NCBI GenBank assembly: GCA_963806335.1
Contig: CAWDXO010000021.1
Span: forward strand, 62,001-126,000
DNA length: 64,000 nt
DNA from: Palsa-504 sp963806335
Lineage (GTDB): Bacteria; Actinomycetota; Actinomycetes; Streptosporangiales; Streptosporangiaceae
Direction: 5' to 3'
The notes beneath the pieces are model-generated. The model had not been told where the DNA came from. It did not search any database and worked only from the letters and a program-made list of their open reading frames with translations. This document shows positions 8,661 through 17,600 of the stretch, piece by piece. The translations under genes and the position numbers were made by a program. Position 1 is the first letter of the stretch; each line of letters starts with the position of its first letter.

Positions 8661-9905
8661 GTGGTTATCTTGAACCGCCCGCTGCGGATTGCGCTGCTGT
8701 CCTATCGCAGCAAACCGCACTGCGGTGGGCAGGGCGTTTACGTGCGCCACCTGAGCCGGGAACTCGACGCGCTCGGCCATCACGTCGAGGTGTTCTCGGG
8801 CCAGCCGTATCCGGACCTCGATCCGGGCCCGCGGCTGAGCGAGCTGCCCAGCCTGGACTTGTACCGCGACGAGGACCCGTTCCGTACCCCGCGCTGGCCC
8901 GAGTACCGGGACTGGGCGGACGTCGTGGAGACCGCCATGATGTGGGGCGGCTCCTTCCCCGAGCCGCTGACCTTCAGCATCAGGGCGCTGCGCACGCTGC
9001 GGGCGCGGGCGGCGGACTTCGACGTGGTTCACGATAACCAGGGGCTGGGTTACGGGATGCTCGGCGTGCGGCGGCTCGGGCTGCCGCTGGTGACCAGCAT
9101 CCATCATCCGATCAGCGTCGACAGGCGCATCGACCTGGCGTCGTCCGGCTGGCTCAGCGGCCTGTCCAAGCGCCGTTGGTACGGGTTCGTCCGGATGCAG
9201 GCCCGGGTGGCGCGCCGGGTCGCCGGGCCAGGATCGCTGATCACCGTATCGGAATCGTCCAAGCGCGACATCTGCCGCGACTTCAGGGTTCCGCCGGACC
9301 GGGTGCGCATCATCCCGCTCGGCGTGGACACGCGGATGTTCCGCCCGCGTGAGGCCGCGCGGGTGCCCGGGCGCATTATCGCGGTGGCGAGCGCCGACTC
9401 CGCGATCAAGGGACTGGCCACCCTGCTCCGCGCGGTGGGCAAGCTGGTCACGGACCGGGACGTGCACCTGGTCATCGTCGGCAAGCCCGCGCCCGCTACC
9501 GAGCGGCTCGCCGCCCAGCTGTCCCTCTCCGACCGGATCACGTTCACCCACGGGCTCGACGACGAGGCGTTCTCCGCGCTGCTCGCCAGCGCCGAGACCG
9601 CCGTCGTGCCGTCGCTGTATGAGGGGTTCTCGCTGCCCGCGGTGGAGCACCTGGCGTCGGGTACCCCGCTGGTGGCCAGCCGCACCGGTGCGCTGCCGGA
9701 GGTGACGGGGGACGCTGCCGTCCTGGTCACGCCGGGCGACGACGAGGAACTGGCCGCCGTGCTGCGGCGGCTGCACGACTCGCCGGCCGAGCGTGCCGCG
9801 CTCGCGGACCGGGCGCTGGACCGGGTGGGCGAGCGGTTCGCCTGGTCCGCGGTGGCCCGGGCGACCGTCGAGCAGTATCTGGCCGCGATGGAGCCAGCGT
9901 GCTGA
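8661..9905 (+). CDS. GT4-type glycosyltransferase
   Basis: This is a retaining GT-B glycosyltransferase of about 414 residues. The N-terminal acceptor domain begins RIALLSYRSKPHCGGQGVYV with the glycine-rich loop; the C-terminal donor domain carries the GT4 motif SLYEGFSLPAVEHLASGTPLV with its EX7E glutamates. Two GTG starts are possible, 8646 and 8661. A TAAGGT box at 8650-8655 lies 5 nt before the second, which suggests a leaderless message and favours 8661. It overlaps the next methyltransferase gene by 7 nt and heads a three-gene same-strand group with a fourth, convergent gene; these probably act on one glycan or glycolipid (inference). Confidence 0.9.
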   Translation: MVILNRPLRIALLSYRSKPHCGGQGVYVRHLSRELDALGHHVEVFSGQPYPDLDPGPRLSELPSLDLYRDEDPFRTPRWPEYRDWADVVETAMMWGGSFPEPLTFSIRALRTLRARAADFDVVHDNQGLGYGMLGVRRLGLPLVTSIHHPISVDRRIDLASSGWLSGLSKRRWYGFVRMQARVARRVAGPGSLITVSESSKRDICRDFRVPPDRVRIIPLGVDTRMFRPREAARVPGRIIAVASADSAIKGLATLLRAVGKLVTDRDVHLVIVGKPAPATERLAAQLSLSDRITFTHGLDDEAFSALLASAETAVVPSLYEGFSLPAVEHLASGTPLVASRTGALPEVTGDAAVLVTPGDDEELAAVLRRLHDSPAERAALADRALDRVGERFAWSAVARATVEQYLAAMEPAC

Positions 9906-10657
9906 CCGTTGATTTCGGGCGGTTCCCGGTCCGGCCGGGCCACCGCGTGCTCGACCTGGGCTGCGGCGGCGGGCGGCACGCGTTCGAGGTCTACCGGCGC
10001 GGCGGACGCGTGGTCGCGTTCGACCTGGACCCGGCCGAGCTCGCCCCGGTGCGGAGCATGTTCGGCGCGATGCGCGAGGCCGGCGAGGCCGGCTGGCAGG
10101 CCGGCGCGACGGCGGTTTCCGGTGACGCCGGCGCGATGCCGTTCGGCGACGGCACGTTCGACCGGGTCATCGCGGCCGAGGTGCTGGAGCACGTCCTCGA
10201 TGATCAGCGGGCGATGAACGAACTCGCGCGGGTGCTGCGGCCGGGCGGGCTCGCGGCGATCACCGTGCCTAGCTGGCTGCCGGAACGAATCTGCTGGGCC
10301 CTGTCAACGGAGTATCACGAGGTTCCCGGGGGGCATGTGCGTATCTACACGCGGGTCGAGCTCGAAGCCAAGCTCGCCAGGGCGGGGCTGAACGTCGGGT
10401 GGCATCACCACGCGCACGGGCTGCACGCACCGTACTGGTGGCTGAAATGCGCCGTCGGCGTGCACAACGACAAGCACCGGCTGGCTAGCGCCTACCACCG
10501 CATGCTGGTCTGGGACATCATGCGCAAGCCGGCCGCGACCCGGCTCGCCGAGCAGGCGCTCAACCCCCTGATCGGGAAGAGCCTCGTGGTGTACGCGGTC
10601 AAGGCCCGGGGCCCAGGGGGCCAGGGGGGTACGGGGGGGCGGGGAGCCCCCTCGTGA
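9899..10657 (+). CDS. Class I SAM-dependent methyltransferase with repeat-derived tail
   Basis: The Rossmann methyltransferase core is clear: motif I VLDLGCGGGRHAFEV, the acidic residue after beta-2 (VVAFDLDPAEL), AGAMPFGDGTFDRVIAAEVLEH and LRPGGLAAITVPSW. It resembles methyltransferase-11-type enzymes that modify small molecules or lipids. The GTG start overlaps the glycosyltransferase end. The last 16 or so residues (GPGGQGGTGGRGAPS) are not part of the fold; they are translated from the G-rich junction repeat, which also supplies the stop codon. Without the repeat the protein would end near VVYAVKA. Confidence 0.88.
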   Translation: MLTVDFGRFPVRPGHRVLDLGCGGGRHAFEVYRRGGRVVAFDLDPAELAPVRSMFGAMREAGEAGWQAGATAVSGDAGAMPFGDGTFDRVIAAEVLEHVLDDQRAMNELARVLRPGGLAAITVPSWLPERICWALSTEYHEVPGGHVRIYTRVELEAKLARAGLNVGWHHHAHGLHAPYWWLKCAVGVHNDKHRLASAYHRMLVWDIMRKPAATRLAEQALNPLIGKSLVVYAVKARGPGGQGGTGGRGAPS

Positions 10658-10695
10658 GCGGGGGGGGTTTGGGGGGGGTCGTCCCCCCCGGGCTA
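10611..10695 (+). repeat. G-run gene-junction element, copy 1
   Basis: This is an 85-nt stretch dominated by runs of 5-8 G, ending in GTCGTCCCCCCC. It contains GTGAGCGGGGGG at 10654, where the upstream stop (TGA) and downstream start (GTG) overlap. The same blocks, in the same order, recur at 60892-61022. It encodes the Gly-rich tail of the upstream protein and the first residues (MSGGGLGG) of the next. Confidence 0.85.
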
Positions 10696-11943
10696 AAACC
10701 GCCTGAGGTGCTCGCGACCGGGGAGTCCATCGCACGGCTGCAGGAGCCCTCCGGGGCGATCCCCTGGCCGGACGGCCACGTCGACGTGTGGGATCACATC
10801 GAGTGCGCGATGGCCCTGAGCGCCTGCGGGCTGCGCGAGCCGGCGAGGCGGGCCTACCGGTGGCTGCGGGAGACGCAGCGCACCGACGGGTCCTGGCCCC
10901 GGTCCCTGACCGGCGGCCGGGTGACCGACCGGGCGGCGGAAAGCCACCACGCGGCGTACATCGCCGTCGGAGTCTGGCACGAGTACCTGGTGACCGGCGA
11001 CGAGAAGCACTGCCTGACCATGTGGCCGGCGGTCCGCCGCGCGGTGGACTGGGTGCTCGGCCTGCGCGCGCCGCGGGGCGAAGTGATGTGGGAACGCGAC
11101 GCCGCCGGGCAGCCGGGAACCTACGCGCTGCTTTCCGGCTGCTCCAGCATCCACCAGAGCCTGCGCTGCGCGATCGAGGTGGCCAAGCTGGCCGACGACC
11201 CGGAGCCCGACTGGGAGCTGGCCGCCGACCAGCTGGCGCACCTGGTGGCCGCGCACCCGGAGGCGTTCGCGGACAAGAGCCGGTTCGCCATGGACTGGTA
11301 CTACCCGGTGCTCGGCGGCGCCGTCCACGGCGTGGACGGCGCCCGCCGCCTGGCGGGGTCCTGGGACCGGTTCGTGGTGCCGGACCTCGGCGTCCGCTGC
11401 GTCAGCGACCAGCCGTGGGTGACCGGCGCCGAGACCTGCGAGCTCGTCATCGCCCTGGACGCCTGCGGGATGCGCGCCGAAGCGCTCGAGGTGTTCGCGA
11501 GCGCCCAGCACCTGCGCCACCGGGACGGCTCCTACTGGACCGGCTGGCAGTTCGCCGACCAGGCGCCGTTCCCGCGGGAACGGTCCAGCTGGACGGCGGC
11601 CGCGGTGGTCCTGGCCGCCGACGCGCTGACCGGCTTCAGCCGCGGCGCCGCAGTGTTCCGGGACGCCACCGGACCGGCGGCCGCGGGCCCGTACGCCTGC
11701 GGGTCCGCGGCGGACCCGCACGCCGGCGCCGGCGTCGGCGCCTCAGCCGATCCCGGCGCCTCAGCCGATCCCGGCGCCTCAGCCGATCCCGGCGCCTCAG
11801 CCGATCCCGGCGCCTCAGCCGATCCCGGCGCCTCAGCCGATCCCGGCGCCTCAGCCGATCCCGGCGCCTTAGCCGATTCCGGGGCTGGTCCGCTCGAGCA
11901 GCCGGAGCGAGCCTTCGGCGCGGACCTCGGTGAACGCGCCTGA
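10654..11943 (+). CDS. Prenyltransferase/squalene-cyclase-like alpha-barrel protein with tandem-repeat tail
   Basis: A 429-residue protein starting at a GTG inside the G-run element. Residues 15-345 are rich in short helices with QEPSGAIPWPDG, TDGSWPRS and HRDGSYWTG, the QW-like DGSW repeats of terpene-cyclase-type alpha/alpha barrels; many actinobacterial genomes label such proteins prenyltransferase, but no catalytic motif is clear, so the activity is unknown. From residue 362 the chain is eight copies of the hexapeptide GASADP (last copy degenerate), encoded by an 18-bp DNA repeat, then about 20 further residues. The 3' end overlaps the convergent methyltransferase gene by 75 nt, so the original stop was probably before the repeat (inference). 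Confidence 0.78.
   Translation: MSGGGLGGVVPPGLKPPEVLATGESIARLQEPSGAIPWPDGHVDVWDHIECAMALSACGLREPARRAYRWLRETQRTDGSWPRSLTGGRVTDRAAESHHAAYIAVGVWHEYLVTGDEKHCLTMWPAVRRAVDWVLGLRAPRGEVMWERDAAGQPGTYALLSGCSSIHQSLRCAIEVAKLADDPEPDWELAADQLAHLVAAHPEAFADKSRFAMDWYYPVLGGAVHGVDGARRLAGSWDRFVVPDLGVRCVSDQPWVTGAETCELVIALDACGMRAEALEVFASAQHLRHRDGSYWTGWQFADQAPFPRERSSWTAAAVVLAADALTGFSRGAAVFRDATGPAAAGPYACGSAADPHAGAGVGASADPGASADPGASADPGASADPGASADPGASADPGASADPGALADSGAGPLEQPERAFGADLGERA
11737..11880 (+). repeat. 18-bp tandem repeat, 8 copies
   Basis: Eight head-to-tail copies of an 18-bp unit beginning GGCGCC, seven identical and the last with two changes. On the plus strand it encodes GASADP repeats. On the minus strand every unit has an in-frame stop in the frame of the convergent methyltransferase (TGA in full copies, TAA in the last). 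Each unit has a self-complementary GGCGCC, so neighbouring units can pair into hairpins. Confidence 0.95.
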
Positions 11944-12510
11944 CTTCAGGGCGCGCTGGTAGATCAGGTAGGGCGCCTGGCCGCCGTCGGCCGGGTCGGG
12001 GAAGACGTCGTGGATCGCCAGCACGCCGCCCGGCGCCACCCACGGCGCCCAGCCCTCGTAGTCCGTCACCGCGGCCTGCTCGGTGTGGCCGCCGTCGATG
12101 AAGACCATGCCGAGCGGTGCGCGCCAGAGCCCGGCCACGTCGGCGGACCGGCCCACCACGACCACCACGTGATCTTCGACCCCGGCCGCCGCCAGCGTGG
12201 CCCGCAGCCTGGGCAGCGTGTCCAGGCGGCCGGTCGCGGCGTCGACGAGCCCGGGATCGTGATACTCCCAGCCCGGCTGGTGCTCTTCCGAGCCGCGATG
12301 GTGGTCGACGGTCACGACCAGCTGGCCAGCTGCGCTGGCCGCCGCGGCCAGGTAGATGGTGGACTTGCCGCAGTAGCTGCCGATCTCCAGGACCGGCCCG
12401 CGGCGGCAGTACTCCGCGGCGGCGTCGTACAGGGCCCGGCCCTCGGCGGCGGGCATGAACCCCTCGGCTGCTTCCGCCGCCCGCATCAGCCGGTCACTCA
12501 TGTCACTCAT
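11869..12510 (-). CDS. Class I SAM methyltransferase (methyltransferase-24 type)
   Basis: About 213 residues. Motif I is VLEIGSYCGKSTIYLA, followed by VVTVDHHRGSEE, the MVFIDGGHTEQAAVTDYEGW segment and LAIHDVFPD. This pattern is typical of class I O-methyltransferase-like proteins that act on sugars or small molecules. The ATG at 12510 has GGGAG 5 nt upstream; an in-frame TTG at 12528 is less likely. The stop TAA falls in the last, mutated unit of the 18-bp repeat. It is likely cotranscribed with the aminotransferase gene upstream on the same strand (63-nt gap) and faces the glycosyltransferase group. Confidence 0.87.
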   Translation of the reverse strand: MSDMSDRLMRAAEAAEGFMPAAEGRALYDAAAEYCRRGPVLEIGSYCGKSTIYLAAAASAAGQLVVTVDHHRGSEEHQPGWEYHDPGLVDAATGRLDTLPRLRATLAAAGVEDHVVVVVGRSADVAGLWRAPLGMVFIDGGHTEQAAVTDYEGWAPWVAPGGVLAIHDVFPDPADGGQAPYLIYQRALKSGAFTEVRAEGSLRLLERTSPGIG

Positions 12511-12573
12511 CCGCGCTCCCGTCGGCAACTAAGGTAGGCGACCGCCATGGCTTGTGACCACCGCGGCGGTGGC

Positions 12574-13749
12574 CTAGGCCCCCCGAGGAGAAAGCCGGGA
12601 CAGCCGCGACAGCGCCTCGGTCAGTACCTCGGGGCGCTTGCAGAAGGCGAACCGGACCTGGGTGCGGGCGGCTTCCTTGTCGTCGCAGAAGACAGCGGAG
12701 GGGATGGCCACCACGCCGGCGCGGTCGGGCAGGGTCCGGCAGAACTCGACGCCGTCCTGCTCGCCCAGGGGCCCGACGTCCGTGGTGACGAAGTAGGTGC
12801 CGGCCGGCTCGTATACCTCGAAGCCGATGTCACTCAGGCCCGTGACCAGCAGGTCCCGCTTGGCCTTCAGGTCATCACGCAACGCGGTGAAGTATTCCCC
12901 GGGCAGGGCGAGCGCCTCGGCCACCGCGTACTGGAAGGGGCCGCCGCTCACGAAGGTCATGAACTGCTTGGTGGTCTTGACCGCGGCTACGAGCTCCGGG
13001 GCGGCCTTGACCCAGCCGATCTTCCAGCCGGTGAAGGAGAAGGTCTTGCCCGCCGAGCTGACCGACACCGTGCGCTCGCGCATCCCGGGGAAGCCCGCGA
13101 TCGGCACGTGCTCACCGCGGAACACCAGGTGCTCGTACACCTCGTCGGAGACCACCAGCAGGTCGCGTTCGACGGCCAGCGCGGCGATGGCGGCCAGCTC
13201 GTCCCTGGTGAAGACCGAACCGGTGGGGTTGTGCGGGCTGTTAAGCAAGATGAGCCTGGTCCGGCCGGTCACCGCCCGGGCAAGTTCGGCGAGGTCGGGA
13301 CGGAAGTCCGGCGGCCGCAGCGTGACCGGGACGCGGACGCCGCCCGCCATCGCGATGTTCGCGGCGTAGGAGTCGTAGTACGGCTCGAACGCGATGACTT
13401 CGTCGCCCGGCTCGACCAGCGCGAGCAGGGCGGCGGCCACCGCCTCGGTGGCGCCCGCGGTGACGAGGACCTCATCGGCCGGGTCGTAACGCAGTCCCCA
13501 GAACCGCTCGTCGTGCGAGGCGATCGCCTGCCGCAGCTCCGGGATACCCAGGCCCGGCGGGTACTGGTTCCCGCGGCCGGCCAGGATGGCGTCCGCCGCG
13601 ATCTGGGCGATCGCGATCGGCCCGTCCTGGTCGGGGAAGCCCTGGCCCAGGTTGATGGATCCGGTCGCGACCGCCCGCGCGGACATTTCGGCGAAGATCG
13701 TCGTCCCGAGGCCCTCGAGGCGCCGGCTGAGTAGTGGTCTTTTCTGCAC
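12574..13749 (-). CDS. PLP-dependent class I/II aminotransferase (DapC/methionine-aminotransferase-like)
   Basis: A 391-residue fold-type I aminotransferase. Visible are the substrate loop INLGQGFPDQDGP, the PLP-phosphate segment VLVTAGATEAVAAALLALVEPGDEV, the Asn in LNSPHNPTGSVF, the Asp/Tyr in VVSDEVYEHLVF, the Schiff-base Lys in SSAGKTFSFTGWKIGW and the C-terminal Arg in VRFAFCK. It groups by motif with actinobacterial N-succinyldiaminopimelate and methionine/kynurenine aminotransferases; the substrate is not fixed by sequence. It is divergent from the nitrilase-family gene with only 36 nt between the two starts, so their promoters must overlap. Confidence 0.9.
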   Translation of the reverse strand: MQKRPLLSRRLEGLGTTIFAEMSARAVATGSINLGQGFPDQDGPIAIAQIAADAILAGRGNQYPPGLGIPELRQAIASHDERFWGLRYDPADEVLVTAGATEAVAAALLALVEPGDEVIAFEPYYDSYAANIAMAGGVRVPVTLRPPDFRPDLAELARAVTGRTRLILLNSPHNPTGSVFTRDELAAIAALAVERDLLVVSDEVYEHLVFRGEHVPIAGFPGMRERTVSVSSAGKTFSFTGWKIGWVKAAPELVAAVKTTKQFMTFVSGGPFQYAVAEALALPGEYFTALRDDLKAKRDLLVTGLSDIGFEVYEPAGTYFVTTDVGPLGEQDGVEFCRTLPDRAGVVAIPSAVFCDDKEAARTQVRFAFCKRPEVLTEALSRLSRLSPRGA

Positions 13750-13772
13750 CTGCCTATGACATCACGCCGGGT

Positions 13773-13778
13773 TAGGCT
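13773..13778 (+). promoter_or_regulatory. -10 box of a probably leaderless amidase message
   Basis: TAGGCT lies exactly 7 nt before the ATG at 13786, so transcription should begin at or next to the start codon. It is one of a recurring series in this window. Confidence 0.55.
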
Positions 13779-13785
13779 GCGGGGT

Positions 13786-14607
13786 ATGCGTATCGCGTTG
13801 TGCCAGATCCCGGTCAGCTCACGGCCCGAGGTCAACTCCGGGCGGGTCAGGGACGCCCTGGCCGAGGCCGCGGACGGGGGCGCCGACCTGGCGGTGTTCC
13901 CCGAGGCGACCCAGATCAGGTTCGGTTCGGACCTGCGGGCCGCCGCCGAGCCGCTAGACGGGCCGTTCTGCACCGGGCTCGCCGGCGCGGCCAAGGAAAC
14001 CGGGGTCGCGCTCGTGGCCGGCGTCTTCGAACCGGCCCCGGACGGCCGCGTGTACAACACCGCCGTGGCCTACGACGGGGCCGGCGAGCTGGTCGCCTCC
14101 TACCGCAAGCTGCACCTGTTCGACGCGTTCGGGCAGCGAGAATCCGACCTGGTCGCGCCGGGATCCGCCCCGGTCATCTGCACGCTGGCCGGGATGCGCG
14201 CCGGCCTGGAGATCTGCTACGACGTGCGGTTCGGCGAGCTGTCCCGGGCGCTGGCGGCAGGCGGGGCCGCGCTGCTCGTGCTGCCCGCGGCCTGGGCCGC
14301 GGGGCTGTTCAAGGAGGAGCACTGGGTCACGCTGGTCCGGGCGCGGGCCATCGAGAACACCGTCTGGGTCGCCGCCGTCGGCCAGGTCCCCGACCCGGAC
14401 GAGCCGTTCACCCGGGCGGCGACCGGGGTCGGGCGCAGTATGCTCGTCGACCCGCTCGGCGTCGTGCGGGCCGACCTCGGGCCGGGGCCTGGGGTGGTGG
14501 TCGCCGAGGTCGACGCCGACCTGATCGGGACCGTCCGGGCCAGCCTGCCGAGCTTGGCGAACCGCAGAGACGACGTGTTCGGTCCGCCCGTGGTCCCTGC
14601 TCAATAA
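13786..14607 (+). CDS. Carbon-nitrogen hydrolase (deaminated-glutathione amidase-like)
   Basis: A nitrilase-superfamily enzyme of 273 residues. The catalytic triad is present: Glu in AVFPEATQIRFG, Lys in SYRKLHLFDAFG and Cys in GLEICYDVRFGEL. The YRKLHLFDAFGQRES and CYDVRFGELSRALA patterns match the NIT1/deaminated glutathione amidase branch, a metabolite-repair enzyme that hydrolyses wrongly transaminated thiol peptides. The adjacent divergent aminotransferase could be the source of such a side product (inference). Translation from the ATG at 13786 fits the conserved N-terminus MRIALCQIPV. Confidence 0.88.
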   Translation: MRIALCQIPVSSRPEVNSGRVRDALAEAADGGADLAVFPEATQIRFGSDLRAAAEPLDGPFCTGLAGAAKETGVALVAGVFEPAPDGRVYNTAVAYDGAGELVASYRKLHLFDAFGQRESDLVAPGSAPVICTLAGMRAGLEICYDVRFGELSRALAAGGAALLVLPAAWAAGLFKEEHWVTLVRARAIENTVWVAAVGQVPDPDEPFTRAATGVGRSMLVDPLGVVRADLGPGPGVVVAEVDADLIGTVRASLPSLANRRDDVFGPPVVPAQ

Positions 14608-14623
14608 GGGGGCCAATAGGGGA

Positions 14624-17600
14624 TCAGCGGATCGGGGACTGCCAGAAGACCGGCGCCTCGCTGGTCGGCGAGGCGCTGAAGCCGACGCCGGTCAGCGTGT
14701 TGCCCGTCGCGGTGAGCCCGGTGATGGCCTGGATGCCCGGGCCGGTCAGGCCCTGCCCGGCCGGCGTGACCGCCTTCCAGGTCGTCCCGTTCGCCGACGT
14801 CCAGACCACCACGTCCTGATGGCCCGGGGTGGCGCCGAACATCCCGGCCGCGGTGAAGGCGCCGCCCGCCGCGGCCAGTGCCGTGACCGAAGCGTGCCCG
14901 GCGGGCATCGGCAGCGCGGATTCGGTCCAGGTGGCGCCGCCGTCGGCGGAGCTGGCCGCGAACGGCACCTGCTGGCCCGTGGTGGTCAGCGCGGTGCCCA
15001 CGGCGACTACGATCCGGCCCCGGCTCGCGACGTGCTGCAGCACCGTCCTGGTGGAGCCCATCGGCACGGGCAGGCTGGCCTGGCGCCAGGTCCGGCCGTC
15101 CGGCGAGGTCCACGCCGCGGCCTGGTCACCGGCCGAGCCGACCGCGACGAATCCCGCCGCGACGGCGGTGACGGCCAGCATCTGCTTGCTGACGCCCGCC
15201 CCGTCAAGCGCGCCAGGCGCCGCGTCCCCGGCCCGCTGCCAGCCGGTCACTCCCGCCGACCACCAGGCCGCGGCGACGCGCCGCTCCGGGCCAGCCTGGC
15301 CGCCAGGGGACCGCGGGATGTCCTGATAGCCGACGATGACGTAGCCGCCGGCCCCGGCCGCGGCCTGATCGGTGGACAGGCCGCGGCCGCCGAACGCCCC
15401 TTCGGTGTCGGCTGCTTGCCAGTGGCCGCCGTCGGCCGAGGAAACGACGACCGGGTGCGGCGCGGCGCCCGCCACCACCCCCCCGACGGCCAGCCAGCCG
15501 GCCGCGCCGTGGGTGACGCTGGTCAGCTGCTGCACCCCGGGCCGGCCGAACACCGTCGGGGTCACGCCGAGGGCGCGCGTCCACGAGCTGCCGCCATCGG
15601 CGGAAGTCCAGGCGGCCGGGTATCCGTTGGCGCTGCCCGCCACGACCTGCATACCGCCGTTCGCCGCGACGGCGTCGACGGCGAGCTGCGGGTCGAACGC
15701 GCCAGGGATCTTCGCCACGTCGACCTGGTCCGCGGTCGTGCCCGCGGCCAGCATCGTCAGGACGGGCTGGCGGGTAGCCGCGGCCGCGGTCGTCCCGGTC
15801 ACCACGGCCCCGCGCGGCGTCATGGCCACACCCGACAGCGTTTCCGACGCGGCGCGGCCGAAGACTCCGGTCGGCTGCCAGGAAACGCCGTTCGGTGAGA
15901 CGAAGGCGGTCAGGGCCTGGCCGGTCTGCCCGGTGATCACGGCGCCGTCCGGGCCGCCGCTGACCAGGCCGGTCACCAGGCCAGCGGGCGTGCTGAGGGT
16001 GGCCGAATGCGTCCACGCCGTGCCGTTGGCCGAGCGGTAAACGTCCAGAGCCTGTCTCGCGCCCACCGTCGCCGGGCTGACCAGCACGAACCCGTCGCCG
16101 GCCGCGGCCGCGCCGGTAATCTGCGGCGGCGCGCCTGCCCCGGCCGACGGGGCGGCCGCCGCCCAGGCCGAGCCCCCGTCGCTGCTCAGCCAGGCACCGC
16201 CGGCCTGAATGCTCACGGTGTGCCTGGGCTTGCCGACCAGTTCGGTGGTGGCGACTTCCCCCGCGATCAGGATCGCTTTCCCCGCCGCGGCCACGTACCT
16301 GAGGTCCAGCACGCGGCCGGTGCCCCCGGGCAGCCCGAGCTGCCCGGCGTCCAGCCGCCGCCAGCTGATCCCGTCGGCCGACAGGAAGATCACCGGGCTG
16401 GCGTTCGCCTGGTCGCCGCCCGGGACGTTCGCCCCGACCGCGATGAAGCCGGCGGCCGTCCGGGCCAGCTCGCTGATCTGGTCGCCGGGTCGCAGCGGCA
16501 TCCCGGCCGAGACCGTCAGGGTCCAGGTCCGGCCGTCGGGGCTGGTCCAGATCGAGCCGGGCCCTACCGCCACCCACTTGCCCTGGCCACCGGCCACGTA
16601 ACGCGCCGCGTGTCCCGGCGGCGGCACTCCCCCGGACGGGGTTCGCACCGATCCCATGACCCAGGAACGACCGTCGTTCGGTGAAAAAAAGAATTGAGCC
16701 CGCGGGATGCGCGCGCCGGTCTGCGAGCCCACCGCCACAATGTCGGCGCCGTCACTGGCCACCCGGCCCAGATTCTGGCTGATGCCGCGGCCGCCGGGCG
16801 CCGCCGTGAAATCGCTGCCCGCGAGGGTCGCGGGCGGGAACCCCAGGGCCGTCGCGGGGGGCGCCGGACCGGCGTTGCCGCTGTTCGCGCCCGCGATAAC
16901 CACGACGGCGACGCCGAACACGATCATGGCGAGGATCGGCACCGCCACCCGCATCGCCCAGCCACGGAACTCCAGGCCGGCCAGGAACTCCCGGGACCAG
17001 GTGGGCCGGGTCGGCTGCGGCAGCAGCGAGCGCAGCAGGTTCGCCCACTCGGCGCCGGCCGCCCTGGAGTCGGACCGGGCCGTGGCCTGCTGGTTCGCCG
17101 GCCCCGGGCGGACGCCCGCGTCGCGCCGGGGGCCCGGGCGGGGCGGATCGGTGCCCAGCGGCCGGGCCTGCGGGGCAGCGTCGTCGAACTCGAAGCCGGC
17201 CCGCTCCTGGGGCGGGCTGGCGGCGGGCCACGCCGGGGGCGGCCCGGGCATCGGCTGGCTCACCGTCGGGGTATACCTGAACCGCCGCGGCTCACCCCTC
17301 GCCGGCCCGGGTTCCGGGCGTTCCTTCCCGGCCGGGCCCTGGCCGGCCCGGCGGTACTCCTCGCCCTGGCCGGTTCGCGCCGACGTGGCGGCTCGCGCCG
17401 CCCGCGGCCGCCGGCCTTCGAATTCGTACCCGGGGACGCTCCCAGCCTCGCCTTCCGGTGGTGCGAGCCCGAGCGGGAACCTCGAGGCCGCGGGCTGCGG
17501 GCCAGTGGCCCGGGGGCCGGGGGCCGGGACACGCGGCGACGCGGGGCCGGTGCCGGGCCGCGGCGACCGGCGGCGCCGGGGACCCAGCGGGCCCCGGGCA

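Noticed and set aside
11737..11880. CRISPR array
   Set aside because: Units are contiguous 18-bp tandem repeats without spacers.
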